From NCBI GenBank assembly GCA_018823795.1, contig JAHJGZ010000152.1:1-32371 (forward strand): 32,371 nucleotides of DNA, in the 5' to 3' direction. Below the pieces are notes generated by a model. The model was not told where the DNA came from, searched no databases, and saw only the letters and a program-made list of their open reading frames with translations. Origin of the DNA: Candidatus Omnitrophota bacterium (GTDB taxonomy: Bacteria; Omnitrophota; Omnitrophia; JAHJGZ01). The stretch's first letter is position 1; every line of letters starts with the position of its first letter. A program made the translations under genes and the position numbers. Of the stretch, positions 8,646 through 16,335 are shown piece after piece.

Positions 8646-10319
8646 ATGGACTATAAATTAAATCAAATCTACTGTCAGGACGTTTTTGACGCTTTTCCTG
8701 ATATCGAAAATTCTTATTTTGATTTAGCAGTTGTAGACCCCCCTTATAATTTGTCCAAAGGTGGTATTTGGAAATGGGACAATTCAGTAAAAATGCCAGG
8801 GATGGGCGGGAATTGGGAGAAGGTCATACAATCATGGGATGATATGCCCCTTCATGACTATTTTATGTTTACTCTAAAATGGCTACAAGAATTGAGTAGG
8901 ATAGTAAAGCATACAGGATCTTTTTGGGTGCATGGAACATATCATAATATGGGAGTTATTAATTTTGCGCTTCAAGTATTGGGCATAGAAATAATTAATG
9001 AGATTGTGTGGTATAAAAGGAATAGTTTCCCTAATTTATCGGGAAGACGTTTGACAGCAAGTCATGAAACTATTTTATGGTGTCATACTGGCGGTGCCAA
9101 GAAGCGAAAATATCTATTTAATTACAAGCAACTGAAAGATATTTCTTTCCCTGAAGATTGTTTGCACAAAACAGGAAAACAGATGAGAACTGTCTGGGAC
9201 ATTCCTAATAACAAAGCTAAATCCGAGCTAAAGTATGGAAAACATGAGACTCAGAAGCCGGTAAGACTTTTAGATAGAATGATGAAGGTGTCCGGGAAGA
9301 AAGGTGGAAGATGTTTTATCCCTTTTGCAGGATCCGGTTCTGAATGTATTGCTTGCATAAAGAATGAAATGTATTTTCTTGCGTTCGAAAAAGAGAGTAA
9401 ATATGTTGAGATAGCTAACAAACGTATTAACGAAGAAAAGACATCTTTGTTTGTGCCAGCTACATTAGCAGTTGAAGAAAGCACCCTTTCATTAAAAAAT
9501 AAATCTAAGGATAAAATTGTTATTCCCTCGTTGATAAAATGGACTGGAAGTAAGAGAAAAATAGCACACACTATTAATGATTATTTTCCATCTTATGAAA
9601 GGTATATAGAGCCTTTCTTAGGAGGAGGAGCTCTCCTTTTTCTGAACACAAAAAAGGCGGCTATCGCTAGTGATATTTATAAGCCATTGGTAGAGCTGTG
9701 GGCAAATATTCAAACCAATCCTGAAAAAGTATGCAGGCGTTATCGAGAACATTGGCACTCTCTGCAGCAGAATTTACCGGATTACTATTATGAAGTACGA
9801 GACAGATTTAATAAGAATCATGACCCTGTCGATTTGTTATTTTTAACAAGGACGTGTGTGAACGGTATAGTTCGGTTTAACAGGGCGGGTGAATTTAATA
9901 ATTCATTTCATTTATCTCGGAAAGGCATGTCTCCTGAAACCTTTGGAAAAATTATAAAGAAGTGGTCTTGTCAAATCAAGGATGTGAAGTTTATCAATGC
10001 GGGATACGAAGAGGTATTTGATATGGCGAAACAAGGAGATTTTATTTATTTAGACCCACCTTATGCTGGGACAAAGAACCGATATAATAATTCTATCGAT
10101 TTCGATTCTTTCTTTCGTTCTCTCGATCGGCTTAATACTAAAGGGGTTAAGTTCGCATTATCGTTTGATGGCTTTAGAGACGGGGTTGATTTGCGTATAT
10201 CAATACCCAAAGATGTGTACAAGAGGGAATTGTTTGTATCGGCAGGAAAATCAACTCTCAGAAATGTTTTGAATAAAAAAGAAGAAAAAGTTATTGAGTC
10301 TCTGTATCTGAATTATTAG
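8646..10319 (+). CDS. Fused two-domain adenine/cytosine-N4 DNA methyltransferase
   Basis: This 557-aa protein joins two amino-methyltransferases. The N-terminal domain has DPPY (31-34) before FAGSG (227-231), the motif order of beta-class enzymes (N6_N4_Mtase, DpnA/MboII type). The C-terminal domain has WTGSKR (about 299) and FLGGGALLF before DPPY (470-473), the order of alpha-class Dam-like D12 enzymes. Both catalytic motifs are intact, so it may methylate both strands of an asymmetric or paired site. ATG 8646 follows AAGGAA closely; ATG 8634 would add four residues. It converges with the putative endonuclease, overlapping it by 3-4 bp at the stops. Confidence 0.85.
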   Translation: MDYKLNQIYCQDVFDAFPDIENSYFDLAVVDPPYNLSKGGIWKWDNSVKMPGMGGNWEKVIQSWDDMPLHDYFMFTLKWLQELSRIVKHTGSFWVHGTYHNMGVINFALQVLGIEIINEIVWYKRNSFPNLSGRRLTASHETILWCHTGGAKKRKYLFNYKQLKDISFPEDCLHKTGKQMRTVWDIPNNKAKSELKYGKHETQKPVRLLDRMMKVSGKKGGRCFIPFAGSGSECIACIKNEMYFLAFEKESKYVEIANKRINEEKTSLFVPATLAVEESTLSLKNKSKDKIVIPSLIKWTGSKRKIAHTINDYFPSYERYIEPFLGGGALLFLNTKKAAIASDIYKPLVELWANIQTNPEKVCRRYREHWHSLQQNLPDYYYEVRDRFNKNHDPVDLLFLTRTCVNGIVRFNRAGEFNNSFHLSRKGMSPETFGKIIKKWSCQIKDVKFINAGYEEVFDMAKQGDFIYLDPPYAGTKNRYNNSIDFDSFFRSLDRLNTKGVKFALSFDGFRDGVDLRISIPKDVYKRELFVSAGKSTLRNVLNKKEEKVIESLYLNY

Positions 10320-12310
10320 ATTTGCTGTATCGAAATTAGATTAGGTAATAAATATTTATCTTGAATGATAACAGCAACTCTTTTTCCAAGGTTTGTTAGC
10401 GGCCGAATGAATATAGTAGCCTTAGGATCGTCAACTTGCACACTAAAGACTATATCTACAGCGATATTAAAATCAGCTAATGACTCTAGTCCTTCATGAA
10501 AAAAAGCTACCCCCGATGCAAATCCGTATTCTGAAATGGAGGTCGTTTGATTATCAAGATTCCTTCCCCAATTATTTTCATACGTTACTGACGGAGGTGT
10601 TGATAACAGGTTTTTAACGTATGAAACAAGACGCGGACCTATATCTTTTTCATTATTTAATGAAACTCTTTTCTCTTTAGACTCAATGATTAGGAAAATA
10701 GGGTTACCAATTTCAGGAAATAATTGAAAAACATGGTCTGGCCGCTTATCCCCATCTGCGCTAACACGGGGTAATGAAAGCCAACGTGATAGTCTCTTTG
10801 TTGTATAGTCTGCTATAACTGTAATTCCACTCCAATCTCCGCCAGGAGGGTTACACATACATTCGAAGAAATGCTTTTTGTTTGAATTCAACGTAAGATG
10901 AAGTATTGTGTCAACGTCATTCTCATTATACGTTAAAGGTAAATAAGCGGTCGGAGGGAACTCCGGAGGCGAAAGTCTTTGTTTCTTTGAAGCCCAGTGA
11001 TGTTTCAAATAGCCTTTTTTTGTTACGCTGTCTGTGGAACTATCAATTAAAACGGCATCACTTAACTTTAGAATAGACTCCCATAGACCGTTTCTTCTAT
11101 AAAGCTCTTGTGGATTATCAATCAGAAGTTGCCAAGTAAAGCTTTTCGCAGGCCCGTACACAAAAGTTAATAAATCAAGATTTTGCCCAAGCAACATTCT
11201 TGCAAGAGGCACAACTCCCCTATCGGGTCGCGCATCATCTCCTCTTGGTTTAAATCCCATAATCCAACATATGCAAAGCGCCGAATTATTATTTAGCCAG
11301 TTTTGAAATTCGAGTGGGATAGTTGTGTAAACCGACTTAATATATCGCGCAAAGTTTAGGCGTTGGCTTGGCGGGATTATGCAAATTGGTAGTTCCTTTG
11401 CACCGATACCATAAGCATACTTACTCGTTGTCTCAATTACTTCTTTTGCGCTAGTCGTTAAACCTTCAATATAAGCTGTTTTTTTCCACGGCTGTTTTTG
11501 GGAGCAAATAAAATCTATAGATGATTCCTTTTTCTTTAAGATGTTTATCCATTCTACCCATTGAACCGTTTTGAATGTGTCGTGTTTTCTCCTTTTCTCC
11601 GATAGAGCGCTGACAAACGACGAAGTCATTTTGAACAGTTTTTCAATTGGTTCTGTTATCGATTTTTCAGTTATTAAATTATCTAGAAGTTGAGATAATG
11701 TTTCGTCTCCATAACATTGCTCAAAGAGACCATGTATTTGATGTGTGATTGCATAATTTGGTGTGAATACCGGTACGGCTGGAGTCTTTTGCATAAGGGA
11801 GTGAGTTAAAAAAGCAAATGGAACAATCGGATTTGGTAATCGCACAGCCTTTTCGTTTCGATTTTTGTCAAGTTCATGCCCTCCGATATCGGTTAAATAG
11901 ATATAAGGTGTTCCAGACATTGAAAATGAGTACGCTCTGCCACATCTTTGCCAAGCTTGATTGCCTGCCGCTAAAGCGCCACAAAACTCTATCCCAATTA
12001 AGATGAGCTCAATGAAATTTTGATCGCTGGAAGGGATTAATTTGGTAATTACAATGTCGGTGGATTCTCTTAATACTCCGCCCCTGCTTTCTATAATGGA
12101 AGCAATATCGTTACTCCACCTTCCAAACCCAGGAAAAAAACGAATATTGAGTATGATATTGCGCTGATTGCTTACGACTTTGTAGTTTGGGTTAGTTGCC
12201 GACGATTCACTTTCATTGAGCAATACAGAGGAAGCACCAATGGCATTTGCAATCAGATAAAGGCCTCGTTCGCACTCGACAATATTATCTCCGTAAATGT
12301 GTAGTTTCAT
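10316..12310 (-). CDS. Putative type II restriction endonuclease
   Basis: This 664-aa protein opens with a KLHIYGDNIVECER segment I associate with large type II restriction enzymes of the FCGALPAGNQAWQR-GRA family, and it carries that block at about 109-126. A conserved-looking GFKPRGDDARPDRG segment is at about 352-365. A PD-(D/E)XK-like nuclease core appears at PD524-525 with E543-S-K545 after an IFLII strand. AAAGGTG lies before the ATG on the minus strand. It faces the fused methyltransferase tail to tail with overlapping stops, the arrangement expected of a restriction-modification pair. The subtype and target cannot be read from sequence alone. Confidence 0.7.
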   Translation of the reverse strand: MKLHIYGDNIVECERGLYLIANAIGASSVLLNESESSATNPNYKVVSNQRNIILNIRFFPGFGRWSNDIASIIESRGGVLRESTDIVITKLIPSSDQNFIELILIGIEFCGALAAGNQAWQRCGRAYSFSMSGTPYIYLTDIGGHELDKNRNEKAVRLPNPIVPFAFLTHSLMQKTPAVPVFTPNYAITHQIHGLFEQCYGDETLSQLLDNLITEKSITEPIEKLFKMTSSFVSALSEKRRKHDTFKTVQWVEWINILKKKESSIDFICSQKQPWKKTAYIEGLTTSAKEVIETTSKYAYGIGAKELPICIIPPSQRLNFARYIKSVYTTIPLEFQNWLNNNSALCICWIMGFKPRGDDARPDRGVVPLARMLLGQNLDLLTFVYGPAKSFTWQLLIDNPQELYRRNGLWESILKLSDAVLIDSSTDSVTKKGYLKHHWASKKQRLSPPEFPPTAYLPLTYNENDVDTILHLTLNSNKKHFFECMCNPPGGDWSGITVIADYTTKRLSRWLSLPRVSADGDKRPDHVFQLFPEIGNPIFLIIESKEKRVSLNNEKDIGPRLVSYVKNLLSTPPSVTYENNWGRNLDNQTTSISEYGFASGVAFFHEGLESLADFNIAVDIVFSVQVDDPKATIFIRPLTNLGKRVAVIIQDKYLLPNLISIQQI

Positions 12311-12385
12311 GACGTCACCTTTTATTTATGGTTGTGCCGTAAATATTTATGATAACAGTTGAAAAGGGACATGTCTATAATTTAC

Positions 12386-12414
12386 TTGACCAAACACCAA
12401 TAATAATATATAAA
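12386..12414 (+). promoter_or_regulatory. Sigma70-type promoter for the STAS/HATPase leader
   Basis: TTGACC (12386-12391) and TATAAA (12409-12414) are separated by exactly 17 bp, five of six matches to consensus in each hexamer. The predicted start near 12421 places the attenuator-like leader at the 5' end of the transcript. It diverges from the restriction endonuclease gene. Confidence 0.55.
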
Positions 12415-12433
12415 AATACGTTAAATTAGATTG

Positions 12434-12487
12434 ATCGTCCCGAGTTTTGAAGGGGGAATCCCGGACGTTAAAAAAGTAAAACCTTCG
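12434..12487 (+). promoter_or_regulatory. Attenuator leader element, copy 1
   Basis: A 54-bp block that recurs almost unchanged at 20693-20746 while surrounding sequence differs. CGTCC near its start can pair with GGACG near its end. The internal GAAGGGGG offers two alternatives: G-run pairing with either flanking CCC, or GAAGG pairing with CCTTC of the downstream terminator's 5' arm. This is the layout of a transcription attenuator. It matches no riboswitch class I can name. Confidence 0.5.
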
Positions 12488-12525
12488 TATGGGCTTTGAA
12501 TACATACCCCAAGCGAAGGTTTTTT
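12479..12525 (+). terminator. Leader intrinsic terminator, copy 1
   Basis: AAACCTTCG (12479-12487) pairs with CGAAGGTTT (12514-12522), followed by a T-run to 12525. The structure lies in the leader 17 bp before the ATG of the STAS/HATPase gene, so it would stop transcription unless overcome. Its loop is unrelated to that of copy 2. Confidence 0.65.
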
Positions 12526-12541
12526 GTTTTGAAGGAGAGTT

Positions 12542-13405
12542 ATGGAGACTATCAAGCTTGAGCAATCAAAATTATCATCTGAGGATGTTGATAACCTTCT
12601 GGCGTATGTTCAAAACATCAGTACTGTTAGTTTTGAGGATGAAGCAGAATTGGTTATGCGGGATGTACGCTTTATAGATCCATATGCCTTAATTGGGTTG
12701 TGTTTATCGATACGTTGTTTACAAAAATCATTTAAGGAAGTACGCGTTGTTTTTCCTGATGATTTTGAAACAGCGTCATACTTGGCGTTTATGAATTTTA
12801 ATGATCACATATCTCCTTTAGCAAATTTATCGAGTGGGTGGAATACGGTTTCGTCGCAGGACAGGTCGGATATATTAGTAAAAATAACTCCTATTGGTTC
12901 AGATAGCAACTTTCAAGAGGAAGCGCTTGGCGTCATTCTTAATAATCAGTTGAATTTTTCTCAAGAGGAAGTCACAAGCTATACAACAGTGGTAAGCGAG
13001 TTGTGTCATAACATTGTTGATCATAGTGAGGACGCTGGTTATTTAGCCGCACAACGATATACGAATCATTCAACCGGCAAGCGTTTTGTCATGATCGCAG
13101 TTGGGGATTTGGGTATTGGTATGCGCTCGGCATTGAAAAAAAGGTATGAAGAAGCGGAAGGATGGAGCCATTATGAGTCGATTGTAAAGGCGTTGCAAAA
13201 AGAGGCGACGTCTTCATCAACGGGCGATAGAGGGCTTGGTTTGTCTAAAGTTCATGAAATAACGAAAAAATACAGCGGTTCCTTACGGATACGTTCTGGG
13301 GACGCGAGCTTTTATTTCAGAAATAACAGGGCATACTGTTTTAATCCCGGGTTCTTTCCGGGCGTTCAGGTTATGATAAGTTTAGCGGAAGTAGAAAATA
13401 CTTGA
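12542..13405 (+). CDS. STAS-like plus HATPase (anti-sigma-kinase-like) protein
   Basis: This 287-aa protein appears to have a STAS/MlaB-like N-terminal domain (about 1-120, with a VRFIDPYALIGL strand-helix) and a GHKL ATPase domain (about 140-285). The ATPase motifs are visible: N-box ELCHN with N157, G1 DLGIG (189-193) and G2 GLGLS (231-235). There is no dimerisation histidine box, so it is more like an anti-sigma-factor kinase than a sensor kinase. AAGGAG at 12532-12537 sets the start. It is followed by a STAS-HTH protein, forming a probable switch pair. Expression likely passes through the upstream attenuator. Confidence 0.7.
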   Translation: METIKLEQSKLSSEDVDNLLAYVQNISTVSFEDEAELVMRDVRFIDPYALIGLCLSIRCLQKSFKEVRVVFPDDFETASYLAFMNFNDHISPLANLSSGWNTVSSQDRSDILVKITPIGSDSNFQEEALGVILNNQLNFSQEEVTSYTTVVSELCHNIVDHSEDAGYLAAQRYTNHSTGKRFVMIAVGDLGIGMRSALKKRYEEAEGWSHYESIVKALQKEATSSSTGDRGLGLSKVHEITKKYSGSLRIRSGDASFYFRNNRAYCFNPGFFPGVQVMISLAEVENT

Positions 13406-13430
13406 CACGATAGCATGTAGCGAATATAAT
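13402..13430 (+). promoter_or_regulatory. Consensus sigma70 promoter inside the gene junction
   Basis: TTGACA (13402-13407), 17 bp, then TATAAT (13425-13430): both hexamers match the sigma70 consensus completely. The -35 box overlaps the stop codon of the preceding gene. The expected start near 13437 gives the STAS-HTH gene its own, unattenuated transcript. Confidence 0.75.
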
Positions 13431-13472
13431 GTGTTCAGTGAAAGCGGTGTAAGCGTAACAATAGAGATTAAT

Positions 13473-14039
13473 ATGTTAAAAAAAATACCAACATTTAAAA
13501 TAAATTACGAAAAGAACATCTTGGGCGGTAGACCCACGGGAGATAAAGTGCGAGAGCAGGTTATTGCTCAGATTAAGAGCAATCCTCTCGATTCAATGAT
13601 GCGGCTTGATTTTGGCGAGGTTCTGTTTTTAGATTATTCGTGTGCGGACGAATTTATATGCAAACTGATCAGGCGCATTATGATTCGGGATTTTGGTGAA
13701 CGGTATGTTTTAATTTCCGGAGTGAATGATCTCGTTAAGGAGAACCTTGAAGCGGCATTGAAAGAAAGAAAACTGGTCGTTCCCGGTGTTGATGCAAATA
13801 ATCAGACTATTTTATACGGTGATATAAGTCAGGAGATGCGAGAAACTTATAATTTTGCGGTTGAAAAGGAAACATTTACCGCACGTGACATAGCTGAATC
13901 AGGTTTGGTATCGGACAACAAAATAAACTCTGCCAGCAATCGAATTACGAAGTTGTTTGATATGGCTTTGGTGCGGAAAGTTAATCAGGAAAACGTGGGA
14001 GGTGGTGGACGGCAATTTGTATATGAAGCAGTAAAGTAG
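13473..14039 (+). CDS. STAS-like (DUF4325) protein with C-terminal winged helix
   Basis: This 188-aa protein has a DUF4325 STAS-like domain (about 1-110, with LDFGEVLFLDYSCADEF) and a C-terminal winged-helix-like region (about 132-188, ending in a GGGGRQFVYEAVK hairpin). I chose ATG 13473: a GTG at 13431 is in frame but lies at the predicted -10/transcript start of the consensus promoter. Together with the preceding ATPase it forms a likely ATP-dependent partner switch, with this protein as the DNA-binding output. It may bind AAGCG-type boxes just upstream (13442-13458); that is inference. Confidence 0.65.
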   Translation: MLKKIPTFKINYEKNILGGRPTGDKVREQVIAQIKSNPLDSMMRLDFGEVLFLDYSCADEFICKLIRRIMIRDFGERYVLISGVNDLVKENLEAALKERKLVVPGVDANNQTILYGDISQEMRETYNFAVEKETFTARDIAESGLVSDNKINSASNRITKLFDMALVRKVNQENVGGGGRQFVYEAVK

Positions 14040-14100
14040 ATATTTTTTTGAGGGCGGGTTCATCGCTTTCAGTGTAAGCGTGCAAAAAGGAGGAATTAGT

Positions 14101-14391
14101 ATGAATTTATCCGGGTATAATTTTGATGGGCCTTACGATCCTAATCGAGGTTTTAAGAATAAAATAGCAGCTATTTACGCTATAATAGATTCAAAGTCGA
14201 AATTGATGGATATCGGGCAATCTTAAGATTTAAACAATCGGTTTCCCAACCATCCGCGAAAACAATGTTGGATTCGCCATAAAAATGGCAACATAAATCT
14301 TTACATTCATCAGGAAAGCAGCGAACAGCGACGTTTAATTATCGAAAAGGAAATTAGGAACTCATATAATCCGCCATGTGGTGAATTTTAA
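14101..14391 (+). pseudogene. GIY-YIG-like protein interrupted by an in-frame TAA
   Basis: ATG 14101, with AAGGAGG at 14088-14094, opens a 96-codon frame to TAA 14389-14391 that is continuous except for one TAA at 14224-14226 (codon 42). The halves read as one protein: an AAIYAIIDSKSKLMDIGQS start, then DLNNRFPNHPRKQCW, then a KEIRNSYNPPCGEF end, similar to small GIY-YIG-type nuclease-fold proteins I recall. A CAA-to-TAA change would explain it. It is probably inactive, or makes only a 41-residue peptide. AAGCG boxes lie upstream (14064-14081). Confidence 0.6.
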
Positions 14392-14404
14392 AAGGAGGTA
14401 AATA

Positions 14405-14635
14405 ATGGGCAAAAGTCAGCATGTAGTGAAACGAGATGATGGATGGGCAGTTCGCGGTGAGAAAAACCAGCGCGATACTTCACATCATCAGACACAGAAG
14501 CAAGCGATTGATGCGGCACGTGATATTGCCATCAATCACAAATCAGAAGTTGTTATTCATGGTCTTGATGGGAAGATTCGTGACAAGGATAGTTACGGTA
14601 ATGATCCTTGCCCTCCACGAGACAGAAAGTATTAA
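14405..14635 (+). CDS. DUF2188 protein
   Basis: This 76-aa protein matches the DUF2188 pattern: a HVVKRDDGWAVRGEKN beta hairpin, a helix with TQKQAIDAARDIA, a SEVVIHGLDGKIRDKDSYG strand-turn, and a short charged tail. The function of the family is unknown. AAAGGAGG (14391-14398) precedes the ATG by 6 bp and touches the stop of the broken upstream gene, so both probably share a transcript. Confidence 0.8.
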   Translation: MGKSQHVVKRDDGWAVRGEKNQRDTSHHQTQKQAIDAARDIAINHKSEVVIHGLDGKIRDKDSYGNDPCPPRDRKY

Positions 14636-14660
14636 GAGTGAAAGAGAGTAGGTTACTATT

Positions 14661-14846
14661 TTGAAAAACGATAAAATACTTGCACAGTTAAAGGCATTAC
14701 GTAAAAGGAATAAGATTACAATTATTGAACTTGCTAAGAAGATGGGTGTGTCGCAAAGCTACTTAGTACAGGTTGAATCGGGAGTACATAAACTGACAGA
14801 AGAACAAATTGAAACGATAATGGCCTTTGTTGAGGGCAAGTTGTAG
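14661..14846 (+). CDS. XRE-family HTH regulator, short
   Basis: This 61-aa protein is a complete XRE/Cro-type five-helix HTH domain: an ELAKKMGVSQSYLVQVESG core with the recognition helix SQSYLVQVE, then LTEEQIETIMAF. The start is TTG, with a weak GAGAGTAGG upstream. It could regulate the accessory genes on either side; the dyad at 14918-14933 is a plausible operator nearby. It is standalone, with no toxin partner visible. Confidence 0.7.
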   Translation: MKNDKILAQLKALRKRNKITIIELAKKMGVSQSYLVQVESGVHKLTEEQIETIMAFVEGKL

Positions 14847-14890
14847 TTGCTGAAGGGCAAGGTGTTATTTATGTCTTATTATGATTAGTG

Positions 14891-14936
14891 GTAAGTATTG
14901 GTAAGTAATGGTATCTAATACAATCTATTGTATACT
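14891..14936 (+). promoter_or_regulatory. Direct repeats plus dyad, operator-like
   Basis: Three 10-bp units (GTAAGTATTG, GTAAGTAATG, GTATCTAATA) start at 14891, 14901 and 14911, one helical turn apart. They run into the inverted repeat ATACAAT-CT-ATTGTAT (14918-14933), which overlaps a possible -10 TATACT (14931-14936). The rest of the gene-free stretch 14847-15169 holds the promoter at 14974-15001 and a repeated TCAGAATTGC (15014-15023, 15041-15050). Confidence 0.4.
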
Positions 14937-14973
14937 TTTAATGTTCAATGCCTTACGCTTCCGCTTTTCCTCC

Positions 14974-15001
14974 TTGCTTAATCATATTGGTTTGCTATAA
15001 T
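14974..15001 (+). promoter_or_regulatory. Extended -10 promoter for the cyclase operon
   Basis: TATAAT (14996-15001) is preceded by TG one base before it (14993-14994), an extended -10. A partial -35 TTGCTT (14974-14979) sits 16 bp upstream. Transcription from about 15008 would give the cyclase operon a leader of about 160 nt. Confidence 0.45.
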
Positions 15002-15169
15002 TAACGCCTTACTTCAGAATTGCCTCAGGTGGTACTCACGTCAGAATTGCTCTTCCACGGTGAAGGGCATCATTATAAATTAAAGCAATAATAGTGTGTT
15101 TAGCCAGATTAAGAAGCTATTTCAATTATTGCTCCATCAGGCGATTTAGCAAGCAGTGGGGGCAGTTAC

Positions 15170-15964
15170 ATGAAACCGCCATATGATTTTTTAAATGAGC
15201 GAAAAAAAGAGATCGATTGCGTTATCAACGAAGACATTGTGATCGAAAATCGCAGTTCTATACCAGATTGGGATACTATTCCCCTCGAAGGTAAGAAATG
15301 GTTGCAGGCTGAATCTCTTGCATGTGTTTATATTGATATGGTTAACTCGACCAAGTTGCAGGTTAATAAGCACCCGAAAACCGCGGCAAAGGTCTATCAG
15401 CTATTTATTGAAAATATGGTTCAGGCTTTACAGGATTATGAATGCGAGTTTATCGATATTAAAGGTGATGGCGGGTTTGGTATATTTATTGGGACACATG
15501 CATCTATAAAAGCTCTTTGTGCCGCAGTTACTTTCAAAACTCTCTGTTACGAGTTGCTCTCAACTGCTATTAAAGATTTCAAGATTAGCGCACATATTGG
15601 TATTGACGAAAAGCAATCGCTCTTTAAACGAATCGGACTTCGTGGTGATTGGCACAATGTTGTTTGGGCGGGCAAACCTGTGAATATGGCAGCCAAGTTG
15701 TCTGCATTAGCTGAGGAGCAACAGATTGCGATTTCCAGTCGCGTTTTTGAGAAGATAATACAACCTAGATTTAATAAATATGCATACTTATCTTGCGGGT
15801 GTACTGCTGATGGAGTATCCGGTAAGTCTACGTCCCTCTGGACAGAATTGAATGTTACAGGGAAAGGCTATTTTGATTTTGATAAAGCGTATACATGCAA
15901 ATCAAACTGGTGCAAAATACATGGGAATGATTACTGCGAAAAACTTATGAAGGAGGCAACATAA
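15170..15964 (+). CDS. Class III nucleotide cyclase, PycC-like (first of two)
   Basis: This 264-aa soluble protein has a class III adenylate/guanylate cyclase domain (about 48-200). Metal-binding aspartates are visible as D56 (CVYIDMVNST) and D100 (KGDGGFGIF). The transition-state asparagine is N172 (GKPVNMAAKL), but the usual arginine is lysine K176, and the adenine/guanine-selecting positions are not canonical. These features resemble the pyrimidine cyclases (PycC) of Pycsar defence. The C-terminal tail has a C-x4-C-x2-H-x4-C cluster (243-256) that could bind zinc. RBS-like GTGGGGG precedes the ATG. It is followed after 2 bp by a membrane protein. Confidence 0.75.
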   Translation: MKPPYDFLNERKKEIDCVINEDIVIENRSSIPDWDTIPLEGKKWLQAESLACVYIDMVNSTKLQVNKHPKTAAKVYQLFIENMVQALQDYECEFIDIKGDGGFGIFIGTHASIKALCAAVTFKTLCYELLSTAIKDFKISAHIGIDEKQSLFKRIGLRGDWHNVVWAGKPVNMAAKLSALAEEQQIAISSRVFEKIIQPRFNKYAYLSCGCTADGVSGKSTSLWTELNVTGKGYFDFDKAYTCKSNWCKIHGNDYCEKLMKEAT

Positions 15965-15966
15965 AG

Positions 15967-16335
15967 ATGCAAATTAATCCAGTATTAATTGCCGCATTAA
16001 CAATCCTTGTCGCCGCCATAGGAGGACATTTATTATTTTGGCTATTTATAAAAACCGCTAACATTAAAAGTCCCAGCGATGATGGAATAGGTAAATGGCT
16101 CGGATATTTTGAGCGGGCACTAGTAGCATTGTTTATTTGCCTTGGGCTTATATCTCAGACTGTTTTTATTTTTGCAGTCAAAGCTGCTGTTTTAGGGTAT
16201 CGACTTCCTGATGACAAAGACCATCGAAAGCATATTGCTGAATATATGCTACTCGGTACGATGATTAGCTACTTTGTCGCGCTCATTGTTGGCATTTGTG
16301 GGCGTTGGTTTATGGGGCTATCTATCAATGGGTAA
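15967..16335 (+). CDS. 3-TM membrane protein, candidate cyclase-linked effector
   Basis: This 122-aa protein has three membrane segments (about 7-29, 50-74 and 95-116). The middle and last are joined by a charged KDHRKHIAEY loop. The GKWLGYFER...AEYMLLGT layout resembles the C-terminal membrane part of DUF3307-like proteins. It lies 2 bp after one cyclase gene and overlaps the next by 8 bp, so the three are almost certainly co-translated. By analogy with Pycsar PycTM, it could be the membrane-disrupting effector responding to the cyclic nucleotide. No separate nucleotide-binding domain is visible, which weakens that analogy. Confidence 0.6.
   Translation: MQINPVLIAALTILVAAIGGHLLFWLFIKTANIKSPSDDGIGKWLGYFERALVALFICLGLISQTVFIFAVKAAVLGYRLPDDKDHRKHIAEYMLLGTMISYFVALIVGICGRWFMGLSING

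Noticed and set aside
12434-12525. Type III toxin-antitoxin (ToxI repeats plus terminator plus toxin)
   Set aside because: The leader has one unit, not tandem repeats, and the downstream proteins are not ToxN-like.
14889-14920. CRISPR-like short repeats
   Set aside because: Units are 10 bp with no spacers, and no cas genes are present.
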